Source: Stictocephala bisonia (Eukaryota > Arthropoda > Insecta > Hemiptera > Membracidae). Taken from it: a DNA stretch of 64,000 nt. Location: NCBI GenBank assembly GCA_035578905.1, contig JAQJVL010000156.1, positions 1,736,001 to 1,800,000 of the forward strand. The letters run 5' to 3'. Below are positions 22,134-34,100 of this stretch, piece by piece. Position 1 is the stretch's first letter. Each line of letters opens with the position of its first letter. Made by a program: the position numbers and the translations under genes. The notes beneath the pieces were generated by a model that saw nothing but the letters and a program-made list of their open reading frames with translations, was not told the DNA's origin and did not search any database.

Positions 22134-25100
22134 CTGAAGCAACATAGTTTTAATTTAAGAAACTAATAATTTCTTTTAATATCATGATTTAAATATGTAT
22201 CTAAACAAGCTCTCTATCACACTTATTTAAATCTTAAAAGCTGCAAATCTTGACTGTATGGTCATAATGTACTTAAGTTACCATTGATGGTTATTAAACT
22301 ATATAATGAAATGAAATGTATCTTTACTGTCACATAACGCTTTATGGTCTAGCGCAGCTAGAAAACAGGTGACATTGTCAAAATATAGATCTACTACAAA
22401 TAATTAAAAATAAAGTTAAAACTAGAACAAGTTTGTTTAAAGTGACAGAGTTTCAAAAAATTAAAGTTACAATGTTCGTTTTATATTTTTATTACGTTAT
22501 TTATTATTATCACTGGACCTCATTATCATTTAAATATTCAATAACCGAGTAATATTTTTTTATTTGTAAAAACTGTTTATCTCTTTTTTAAATTTGGTAC
22601 CATCTTCAATTTCTTTAATTATCAAAGGCAGCTTATTGTAGAGTTTCATTGCCATATAATGAGGTGTTTTTTCAAAAAGTGTCAAGCGATGTTTTAAAAA
22701 TGTAAAATTATTTTTGTACCTTGTACCATATCCGTGACAGTATTTTTCTCTATTTAATGATTCATTATTATTTTTGGAAAAGAGCAGGATTTTGTAAAGG
22801 TAGAGACAAGGCATTGTTATTATTTCTAACTGATTGAATAAAGGTTTACATGATGTATTTTTTTTTTAAAAGGTCATAATTCTTAAATATTTATTTTGAA
22901 TTTTGAAAATTGTCGATGATTCTTGGGACATGCCCCATAACTCAATTCCATATTGCAATAAAGAAAAAAATAAAGCATAGTAAACTATAGTTAGGTTAGG
23001 TTATACTCTATTAATATATACTCTATTAATCCCCTATTTAAATAAAATAAATATTACATCCAGTTTAAAGAATTAAGAAATATGTTCTCCTCCTTTAATT
23101 AAATATATAGATCAAATATTTAATTGATATAATACAGTAATAATAATAAATTAGCTTGATTAAGGTCAGCACCACTAAACTGGTGAGCTCTATATTTTAG
23201 CTATGTTATTAGAAACTTGTGTGTATTTAGTTCCTTTGTACTTCATTGGTTACCAGCCATTCCTAGTGTAAGTACTGTATATTAACCCTCCAAGTAGTGA
23301 AAGACGAAGTAGCGTCTATCCTCGCTAGCCTTTTTTATACTTATAATTACAATTTTATTCCGTGTTAATTAAATACAACAATAATTATGATCTGTGTAGA
23401 TATCAGATCCTAAACTTTAACTTCATATATTATAAGTCACTGTTGATTTTATATTACTCACTCTCTTAGCATTATAAGTTTTTTTTTGTTTATGGATCAC
23501 TTATGTTGCTGAATCGCATCAAAAACTAAGTGTACAGCGCTCTTTTAATTATTCTAGTGCATAATTTTCTAAATATAATATATAGAAATGTATGTACTTG
23601 AAATTACAGTTAAATTCTGTAAAAAGTAGCCATCTCACTTTTTGGATATTCAATAAAAAATGATCAAACCAAATCAAGTTTTACTACTTCGAGTATGGTA
23701 TTATTGTATTTTGTATATCATGTTTAATTTAATATATTACATGGGATATTAACATTTTTTTTTAAGTTTGGACATACACAATCAGTAAAATTTGGCCTGC
23801 CACTTGAGAGATATAATACCGCCACTCGGAGGGCTAAGAAAGCTCTCTATTTTAATACAATAGAGAGCTGTTAGTTGGTACTCTGCTTTTCTATACTCAG
23901 CCAATGTAATGTAATAAATAAAAAAAATATTGCTTGACTGATACCTGACTAATTCTGTTGAAGCCATACTGCTTAAAACGTTCGTCATAGAATGGTACTG
24001 TATTCCGTGCTATGTAGAATGGCTCCCATGGATCCTTCCATAGTACCTCAAATAGTGGTGCGAGTTCTGTAGCTGGGGGCTCCTTCTGCCAGGACTCATA
24101 GTCTGTATGTACCTGGTTCAAACAATCATAGTTTGTCAGCTAGCTCAAACCTTACTGTACATGTCAATATTTAATTTTTTTTTTTTTTTTTTTTGCCATA
24201 TTGATAAGTTAATTTATGTGTTCAACTTAAGTAATTGTCCTTTTTGATTTATTAAAATATAGATTCAATACAAAAAAAGGAAGATATGTGTCCTCCTCCA
24301 CAAAAGTTTCTGAACATGTGTTGTTTTATGCAACTGTGATAGAAACACCGATCCCCTGTCAACTTTTACCCCCCATGCCAGACACTACTATGGTATAGAC
24401 CAATGCCTCCACAAAATGCATAAAAAAAGACCAATGCGACTGGATTTGAACTGATGTTTCTTAGCACTGTACCTGGCCACTATGATGCCCTAGTCTGCTA
24501 GTCCGTTTCAAATCATTAGTTTGGTGCACTTATTTACTATTTAATAAATGTTAATTTAACGAATAACAAATATTTATCCGAGGTAAGTTTCAGGAATTGG
24601 TTGAAATATATTTATTGGACAAAGATACAAACTTAAAAACCTGTTTTATTTAAAAATCTCTATAACCTTAGTATAAAATTGGTAGACATCCAAAATACAT
24701 AGAATCTAGGTAGAAATTATTTTCAGTGTACTAATAGTTTCTACCTATCAGTACACTAATATTTTCCTTATACACATATATAAGTCAACATATAAGTACA
24801 CTTATAAGTCAACATATAAGCGTTTGACAAGTAGTGTCTCTATTGGCTGTTGGTGCTAGGTTAAGGCGCTGCAGAGCCGTCACGAGACGTATTTATAATA
24901 TTTTACCCTACTATAGGAATAATTTTCCCACCCAAATGCATTCAGTCATGACATATCAACACCTGACACCATCGGCTATTCGACTGCTCTTGCACTAAGT
25001 CAGCTAACTTAAGAGGAAAGCTGACTTAAGGGCTGACCCAACATGTTGGTATGTATCCGGGTTGATATAACTAGATAAAATGAATATAAACTGAGTCGTT

Positions 25101-28100
25101 TCATGTACCTATAGTAGAGATTGGGCTATCGTGGAATTAGACGGTGGTTAATGCAGGTAGGAGTAAACTTGTGTCATCGAGAACAATTTTATTGGAAGTC
25201 ATTGTGAATGGAAGTTTAATAAGCAATTCTGTAATACAGTAGAATCTCGGTTATCCGAGCCCGATTAACCAAGCCTTCGGGTTAACCGAGCTAGTCATCA
25301 GACAATGAAGAATAAACATAAAGCTATTAATTAAAGCCACATCATATAAGCATTTGACAAGTGGTGTCTCTATTGGCTGTTGGTGCTAGGTTAAGGCGCT
25401 GCAGGGCTGTCACGAGATGTATTTATGATATTTTACCCTACTATAGGAATAATTTTCCCACCCAAATGCATTTACTCATGACACATCACCACCTGACACC
25501 ATCGGCTTAGTCGACTGCTCTTGCACTAATTGTGGTTGTTTTAGTGTGTTGACTTTCGTAATTTTACGATACAGTATTGGAAATATTGTTGTAATTTATT
25601 GTTGTTACTGTTATTGTTCAATATTTAATTCAAGTTTTTTTATATAAGTGGTAAATTGTTGACAGTTGCTTATGACAAAATTGAAATGATGAATCAATCA
25701 GTGTTTTCGTCGCCAATGTGTACGACAAAATTTGGCATTGAAAGATAATTTTGTTCAGTTAAAATGTTGAATGGTTCCGTGCACTATTAGGAGAGTAATG
25801 CAGATTGCGCTAAACAACAAGATAAATACGATAATTTTGTTCGGTAATTGGACTGAACAGTACCCTGCACTTAAAACCAAGACATGAATACTACCGTAGC
25901 CTGTAAATGGATGAAATATGAAAGGTTTTGTTGTCACGACATGTAACGTTAGAGGAAATTGCCCATCCACAATGTACCATCCAATACCATTGTACGTATA
26001 TGGGAGGGCGGGTGGGCCAATACCACCGTACGTGTATCAGGAGGAGCCGAGCTACTATCTATATGTAGCCCTCTTGGTGTTTATTCACTCACACGACTAC
26101 TCACCAGGAGGAGTCGAGCTACTATCTACATGTATGGACATTACATTAGAATTTTAATATTAAATTCTATTATTGTAGTTTTTACCGACTGTTGTAGAGT
26201 TTAAAATGGAATACTTATTCCCAACTTCTTGTCATCCTGCGGTGTTGCAACTTTTAAAATACATTACCTGATGTTCCTACTTTTTTACAGGACTGAAACT
26301 ACAATTTTACACTATTTTGTGTTTTTACTTTTAATCAACTAGCTTTGTACTTTTTTCATGGCTTTCACATTACTTTTACTGTAATCTCAATATTATCCGA
26401 GTTTTTACAGATCCGAGGTGGTCTCGATCCCAATTACCTTGGATAACCGATAGTCTACTGTGCCATGATTTTTGTCCATTAGGATGCAGGTTAAATCACT
26501 AGGGACTTTGAGCACTAGAGACTGGAGCAAATATGTGTTTTAGAGAGGTTTTAGCTTATTTAGCTGTTAGCTATTTATATTTATAAATGGCCATAAATTA
26601 AATATATTATGTTATTTAGTGTCTCTACATTTAAGGATTCGTCATCTAGTATCATTGAATATTTGGGCGAGCCAATGGCCGAGCGGTCTAAGGCGTCAGG
26701 ACTTTGAGATTGGGTTAGAGATAACACTGTTTCGAATCCGGCCTAGACTGGAAGATCTATCAGTAATATCCACCTCCTACTGTACTGGTTCGCCCCCTTA
26801 CTCTGTCTGAATAGGTTCCTCACACAGATCAATAGTCTATGAGGAATGGGCAGAGTAGGGTTAAGAAGGAGATCGGCATCTTCCTTAAAATAAATATTAT
26901 CTAAAATATACATCTGAGATCCAGTAGGAGTGTTTGTATCAGTTTATGTCTGCTACTACTGCTGATTTAAACTACATTGCATTTACAAGTAGCAAGGAAC
27001 TAAACTAGTGCTCCACTACTGCACCTAGCTGATAGAGAAAATGTATTATTGGTTGAAAAGTCTATCTGTGTGTAAATAAAATAACTGTCATTTTCCACTA
27101 ATACAACTCAGTTTTAGTTTATTCAGGCTTCATTAAATAAATATGTAATTACTCTTTGCTCTTTTACTGAAATACCGTACAGCACTGTATTCGTTTTTGT
27201 ACAGATTTGATCACTTTTCCCTCTTAGTAATATCGACACCAATGTCACTGAGAAGAAGTTTTGTTTTATAATTACATATAGGCCTAGTTTTACAGTTATA
27301 AGAGGTCATTATTCAATTCATTTATTTAGTACACAATGCTGGTATGTGGTGTCATTCTACCCCTAGTTGTGATGGCATTTCTGCTTGGGTTCTCAAGGAT
27401 AGCACAAATATTTTCTTTTTAAATGTCTAGCTTAATCAAATAGATGTTTTTATATTTTTTTAATGGAGAGGTCAATCTCTCTTTTAATCTTATTTTGTCT
27501 GTCAACACAGATTTGTGGAGAGTCTCAGATAGAGTAAGAGGAGAACCAGCTTAGTACAAAGTCTAATTTAAGCTTAAAGACCTGATGCCTTAGACCACTC
27601 AACCTACATGTCAGTGTGGTAGTGACCCACCCACCACCCATACACATACAGCCACCATGTGCTGTATGAGACTCTCCCTCCCAACCATACATATACAATT
27701 GTGATGACTCTCCCACCCAACCATACATATAAAATGATAATGAATCTCCCAATCAACCATACATATACAATGGTGATGACCCTTCTGCCCACCCATACAC
27801 ATCCAGTGGTAAGTAGTGTGGTGATATGAATTCAAAGTACTTTAAGACTCACCTGACATTTGAGGCATAGTTGAACATAAAACGGCCGTACATCCCCAGA
27901 TTCAACCAGTTTGAGCAGTTCTGCCTTATGCCTCGGTACTGATGTATCTTCTTTGGCCTCAAATGCCGGAACAACAAAAACGTTTTTTTCATCATGTTCC
28001 CGCTTACGAAATAGGCCTCTTTGAGAAGCAAATGCAAAGAAATCCTGGAAAATATGATAAAAATAAAATGAAACTGAATTCAGTTTTAAAACCAAAAACA

Positions 28101-31100
28101 ATTTCACTAAACAGCAATGTCTATTTTACTTTTGTTAAATTTCACTAGAAAATGTATGATACTTATAACCTATATTATATTTTAAAACAATGTTATTAAC
28201 CTGTGATTCCTTATGTCTGTCTACAGCTTCCAAGGGATTAAAACTGAGACTTTCATGTCATGTCACTCAACAAAAAGATTTTCCTATATGAAGATAATGC
28301 TAAGTGTAAAAATTGGTGGCAGTTCAACACAAACAGTACGGAAGTCAATTATCAATATATTAACCCTTACAGTGCTAACGTCCAGTTAAGCTGGACGTTT
28401 AAAAATGTGCTAAAAATGCAAACGTCCTGCATAGCTGGACGTCTAAAAATGTACCAGAAGTACAAATGTCTGGTTAAGCCGGACTTTTGCAAATAGATTT
28501 GTAAATAATCATTAAATGCTTATTTTTCCAAATATATTATATGAGTCTGCTTGAGAAAAACTTGTCTTTCATTAAAAGCATATTTTACATCATAAAAACA
28601 TGTAAAAATAATTATTATGAAGTCATTACTATTGCCACGGTCGGTGACGCATGTGCAATGAGTTCGTGCAAATAGCTGAAGAGTAAATAATCAGTAAATG
28701 CATATTTTTCTAAATATACTATGAGTTTGCTTGAGGCAAACTGGCCTTTTATTAAATGTACATTTTACTTCATAAAACATGTATTAATCATTTTTAAGAA
28801 GGCATTACTATTGCCGCAGTCACTGACGTATGTGCAACAAGTTCATGCCAGTAACTGATGACTAAAAGCAAAACTTTTTGATTTATGAAGATAGAAACAA
28901 AATTTCACATGTATATACAGTACAAGTAAACGTCACACAACACAAATTTATTACAATTTAAGTACAAAATGCACAAATATATTATAACAAAAGTACAAAA
29001 TGCACAAATATTATGGTGGTCGATTTCGGTGAACCACGCTCACCTTCCTCAGACCAGAAGGCATTCTTTTTGTGAATCCCTCTGGTCTGAGGAAGGTGAG
29101 AGTGGTTCACCGAAATCGATCACCATAATATTTGTGCATTTTGTACTTGTGTTGTAATATATTTGTGCATTTTGTACTTATATTGTAATAAATTTGTGTT
29201 GTGTGACGTTTACTTGTACTGTATATGTACCAACATATATTATGCTAATTAAAAAACTACATGTATATAGAAAATTTAATTATGTTTTGAATGATATGTG
29301 TATGACAGCCCATTTTTTTATAGAAAAAAACATCAATAACAGAAATAAAAGTTTTGTGAGTACTTAAAAAAGTAATTATTTATAGGAGCATTAGAAATAG
29401 AATATTTATAATGCATGTTAGTCCATTATGGTGTCAACATTTTTATTCTGAGCCATCAAATAAAAGTTACAGTGTTTTCCCCAAACCCTTACAAATCTAG
29501 TGAAAATGCTACGGCACTTTTAGATACACTCAGTGTAAAAATTAGTGGTACTTTTATAACACTTTAAAAAAATTGCCAGCACTAAAAGAGTTAAAAAGAT
29601 TTAAGGTTAAATCAAAATCAACTTCTGATTTCTAAACCTAAAACAAATTTATACAGATAAGCACCAAACATAATAAATGAGTAAACCCACTTAAGTAGTT
29701 TTTGATAACAAACTGTTATAGGAGGTAACTACAACAAAATGTGTTAGCTACTAAAAATAATTTGACTTAGGATACAAAGGTTAATGCTGCAGCAAATAAA
29801 ATTTCATTAGGAGCTTTTGCATTGTAAAAGATTTTTAAGTTTGATTAACTTGAAAAGTTAAAAATTAAAATACTATAGTAATATACATTTAAAAATAAAT
29901 GTTGGTGTTGGTGCGACCTAAAATCACTAACATTTTATAAAATAAATATTTGTCTTAAATTTAACATAACGTACTTGTCTTAAATTATCGTTAGGCAACA
30001 TGTCAATGTCAATGACCAGCACAAACTCAGAAGCAGTGCCTCGGCGAGCCACATTTCTCAAAAGGTTGACAGGATAGTTATGAGTGGATGCATAGTTAGT
30101 GGAGGTTGTGTCTACATCATGGTTCAGGCTGCATGGATGAGGGGGCGGAGGGGAAGGCATGGATAGAGGGGGAGAACTCTTGGCAGGAAGTGGAGAAACC
30201 AAAGCAAATGTCACATTATGTCGAATCCCAGGCAAACAGGCTCGCAGTTCTGCTACCTTCCACAGAGCCTCCGAAACCTGATGATCCTCCGCAAAAACAG
30301 CTACTGATATTGGTCCCTGAAACAAATGTTCAATTTTATGTCTACATCAATATGTATAAGATAAATACACATTGAAAGCATGAACTAGTAGAAACAACTC
30401 AAGAAAAATATACTAATGTTAGTTCATAGACTTATTGAGTATTTTTGGACAGTTAAAAGTTGATTTAAAGACGAGTAATCACAAAAAAAGCTCAGTAGAT
30501 TTCTTCAGCAAATCACCTTTCTGCAGTACAGCCGACAAGAGATCTGCTTAAAAAAATGTTGTTTCACATATAAGTTACCATATACAGCCATCAATTAAGT
30601 AACTACGTAATGTACATCTAATATGTAAGAGCAAGGTTGATTCTAGATGATCGTAAAACCTGTTGGTGTTTCTAATTTTTTAGGTTATGTCAAAGGGTAC
30701 TAGGCCAAGACTTGTAGATTAGGAGAGATAAGGCATCAGCAAACTTATCTAAGAAGACAAGTCTACGAACACCACAGTAGTAATAAACAGACACAGTAGT
30801 AATAATAAGTAATATAGAGTCCCTCTCTCTCCCTACTCATCTGAGGAAAGTGCCAGTGGCACAGAAAATGTGTGCAATATATATTATTACTGTAATTGTT
30901 TATTTACAATCCTCTAACAAGATATAAGAGTTTACTTTATTTGGCAGTTAATTTGTAATCAGTTACTTGAACAGGAGTCCAATCTGTTGGGCATCGCAGT
31001 TGTCCTAAATGTCACCATTTATCTGAGACCTAACCCTAACCTATGTTGTACGCAGATGACACTACTTTTCTTGATACAAACATAGATGTCCAAACACTCT

Positions 31101-34100
31101 CAACCTCTACACTACAAACATTAGCTGAAGCTGCAACTTGGTTTAGGGCAAATGGTTTCCTATTAAATGATAGTAAAACCCAACAAATAGTTTTTATCTT
31201 AAGAGATATTCCAGCAGGAAATATATTAAGTAGTGTTCTTTTTAGGTGTATATATAGATAATAAGTTGTCATGGAAGCCCCACATTGATTATGTTACAAT
31301 TAAACTATCAAGAGTAATTTATTTATTAAAGAATCTTAAAAATCATGTTCCTGAAAGCTAAGTAAGGTCATCATACTTTGCTTTTTTTCAAATTGTAGTT
31401 TTGTATAGTATCTTGTTTTGGGGTTATTGCTGTTATGTAAATAGTGTATTGTTATTATAGAAAAAGGCTATAAGGACAATATCTGGATCAGGTACATTAG
31501 ACCATTGCAGGCCTTTATTTATTAAATTAAGAATTTTTACAATACACAGTTTTAATTCATGTAAAAACTAATGTGCACAAAATACTTAGGCATAATATAC
31601 ATTCCCATGCAACAAGAAATAAAAATAATTTAAATATACCTTTTCAAAGACCGTCAAAGTCCCAGAATAGTAATGATATTATTGGACTGAAAATGAATGA
31701 TAAATTACTGCAAAATTTAATAAAGGAACCTTTGGATAGATTCAAAATTAAATTGTTCAGCTGGTTAGTGGCAACCCCAATGTATTCTCTTGGTGAATTC
31801 TTTGATCATAGTATAGTTGTAGATATATAGTTTTAAGTTCTTTGAATATTGGTATATTTATTTATTTGATTATTATACATGTTTCAATAATGTACACTAT
31901 AACTTCTACTATATAACTAGAGTTTTGCTTTTGTATTGTAATTTTTATTTTTTTTAATTGAAATACATTGTCATTGTTTATATAAAAATTGTTTGTTTAT
32001 AGAAGTGAAAATAATGAAAATAATGATTTATTCCACATCTAAAAACAGATTACAAACTAAAATTACAAAACAGCTCAGAATTTACCCTGCCACTTTTTCA
32101 AGTAGTGTGGCAGAGCAACTGAAATAAAAGATTAAAGTTTAAACAAGAGTCCAGTCCAATCACTGTAAATGCTTCCTCCTCTGTGTCGTCTGCTTAATAC
32201 TATTAGTTATTTACACAAAACTATATACAATTAAATGTTTATGTACATAGGTGTTACTGTAATTTTATACTCTTAAACTGATGAATTTTTTAGTGTTTAA
32301 AACTGACTGTAATTTAAATATTGAAATATTTTTAGCTGTATGATATGATTGATTTGTGATATGCTCAACTGTATCATTATATAGTTTAGCGAATAATTAG
32401 TTGTAAGTTGACGTTGTCTACTGCTCATGTTTGTAGCTTAATGACTATAAAATTTTATTTATTTATTTACTCACTAAAACTATTCAGACCTAACTCTGAG
32501 ACCTCATTTATAAATGAGACATAACCCAAAGCAACATTTTTGAGGCCACCCAAGATTTAAAAAAACAAATCAGAAATACACCTGACAACTGAAACAGGGT
32601 GTGAAACGTACAGGATCTAGGGCAACGTGCTGCCAAGCTATCAAATCAACATTCTTTTATTCATTATTCACTTCTAAGACGCCGATCGTATAGATATGGG
32701 CAAATATGAGGGGTGAATAAGTGTGATGAGTGAAGATGAACGAGTATAGTCATTGTTACTATTTAAACAGCAATATCCCGATGTTCACATCACATGGACC
32801 ATCATAGTAATAATGCAGCTAAGAAAACCTCATGGATGATCCTATGTAAAGAAACAAGTTGCTCTTTGGCTTTGACACATCTATTTTTGATCCAATTCCA
32901 TTGGCATGTTTAGATTAAAGTAACTTAATAGGTTTTAAATTACTGTAATGTAAGTAATCAAACAATATAATAATATTCACTTTAACCACAGAATATAGAC
33001 AGATACAGAAGCCCCACGCAATGCTAAATTTTGAAACGCGAGATCGCTTAACTCACCGGCCAGATCATACGCGGCGCTAGTGGTAAAAACCGGCCAAGCG
33101 CGGTTGCCAAACTGTGGCTGGCCGGCCGGCCCAGCCGGCCACGGAGAAATCCCTCGCTACGCATCGTCTTTGGTCTCTCAGGCTAGTAGTCAACTGCAAC
33201 AGTCCCGCGTGTATGGCACAAGCAGTCCAACAATGATGAATATGCGGAGTTTAATATTACTGTACATCTTTTACTGTTAAAACGTAATATTCATATTAAC
33301 ATTTTTTATTAACAATTATTGTTTGTTTAATTCGGTGCCTACCCTAAACCGCCCAATCTTAGTAATTACTAGAAAAAAAATTAAAATAATCAGGTATTCT
33401 TTCCTATAATACGTTTTTGTTTCTCTTGTTAACTATAGGTCTTCACCGACAAGTTTTGCATAACTTGGTGAGACCTAGATTTTGTACACACGAGTAAAAA
33501 TAAGTAAATAAAATATTTGGAAAAATATTTTTCCCGTCTAAAGGCCCGTGTAAATGAATAAATTAAGTGCAAAAGCTTACTATCATGAATGTATTTAAGA
33601 TAGTTATAATAATAATAAATACTTGCAAATTTGTTAATAATAGCCTACATATATGTTAGTAAAATTATTTTGTACAGCCGATAGCCCTGGCTGTTGGGCT
33701 ATTAATAAATTGCACTTTCAGAGGAACAGTTAAACTCAGTTAGTAACCAGACTACACTCATATCATCGTTCATATTCGCCTTAAAATACGCACAACGTTG
33801 TGTCGGCGTCTCATATGTTAGAACGAATACTGTTTCCTTCAAACCAGATGGAAAATAATATTTGAGGCAAAGTTCAAAGAACGTGCGCCCATCACGTGTT
33901 CATCTACTTCCTGCATCCTTTTCGTCTATAAAAAAAAAATTCTGAATAAAACTCAGTCAATGTATTTACTGTAAAGCTCGATGTAGTGACTGACTGACTC
34001 ACTGACACTAAATGTTGAGGCATTTCCCGGCGTCTTACCCCCATGAAGAGTATACAATATAAATTGAAGCTCTCTGTCTGAAACCTCCAGAAAAATTCAC

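Larger units (their letters stand above)
25237..26460. mobile_element. Tigger/pogo-like non-autonomous element
   Basis: The ends CAGTAGAATCTCGGTTATCC and GGATAACCGATAGTCTACTG are inverted repeats of the pogo/Tigger pattern, next to TA on the left and TG (a decayed TA) on the right. The 1.2-kb interior has no transposase motif. It includes copy 2 of the direct repeat and a minisatellite patch at 25975-26045. Confidence 0.75.
24113..27852 (-). other. B4GAT1-like intron 4
   Basis: 3740 bp, phase 0. It holds SINE-like repeats, a direct-repeat pair, a Tigger/pogo-like element and the 27.6-kb minisatellite, each listed separately. Confidence 0.9.
28364..29590. mobile_element. TTAA-flanked element, 1227 bp, with internal repeats
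   Basis: TTAA (28360-28363 and 29591-29594) flanks inverted ends CCCTTACAGTGCTAACG and GCCAGCACTAAAAGAG, a piggyBac-like pattern. Inside are three hairpin units (28376-28490), a tandem pair of about 180 bp (28503-28856) and a nested foldback (28910-29229). There is no transposase. Confidence 0.7.
28045..29974 (-). other. B4GAT1-like intron 3
   Basis: 1930 bp, phase 0. Most of it is one TTAA-flanked element (28364-29590) carrying a nested foldback. Confidence 0.9.

Noticed and set aside
23286..23700. TTAA-type element with left end CCCTCCAAGTAGTG
   Set aside because: The right end (ACTACTTCGAGTATGG) matches only loosely and has no TTAA.
26666..26740. tRNA-Leu gene
   Set aside because: Box A and B are present but the middle cannot form a proper anticodon arm, and a repeat body with other copies follows; it is a SINE head.
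27603..27815. CRISPR-like array
   Set aside because: Units are imperfect, lack constant spacers, and the context is an animal intron.
27525..27835. Three overlapping minus-strand proteins
   Set aside because: They translate the minisatellite in three frames and have periodic sequence only.
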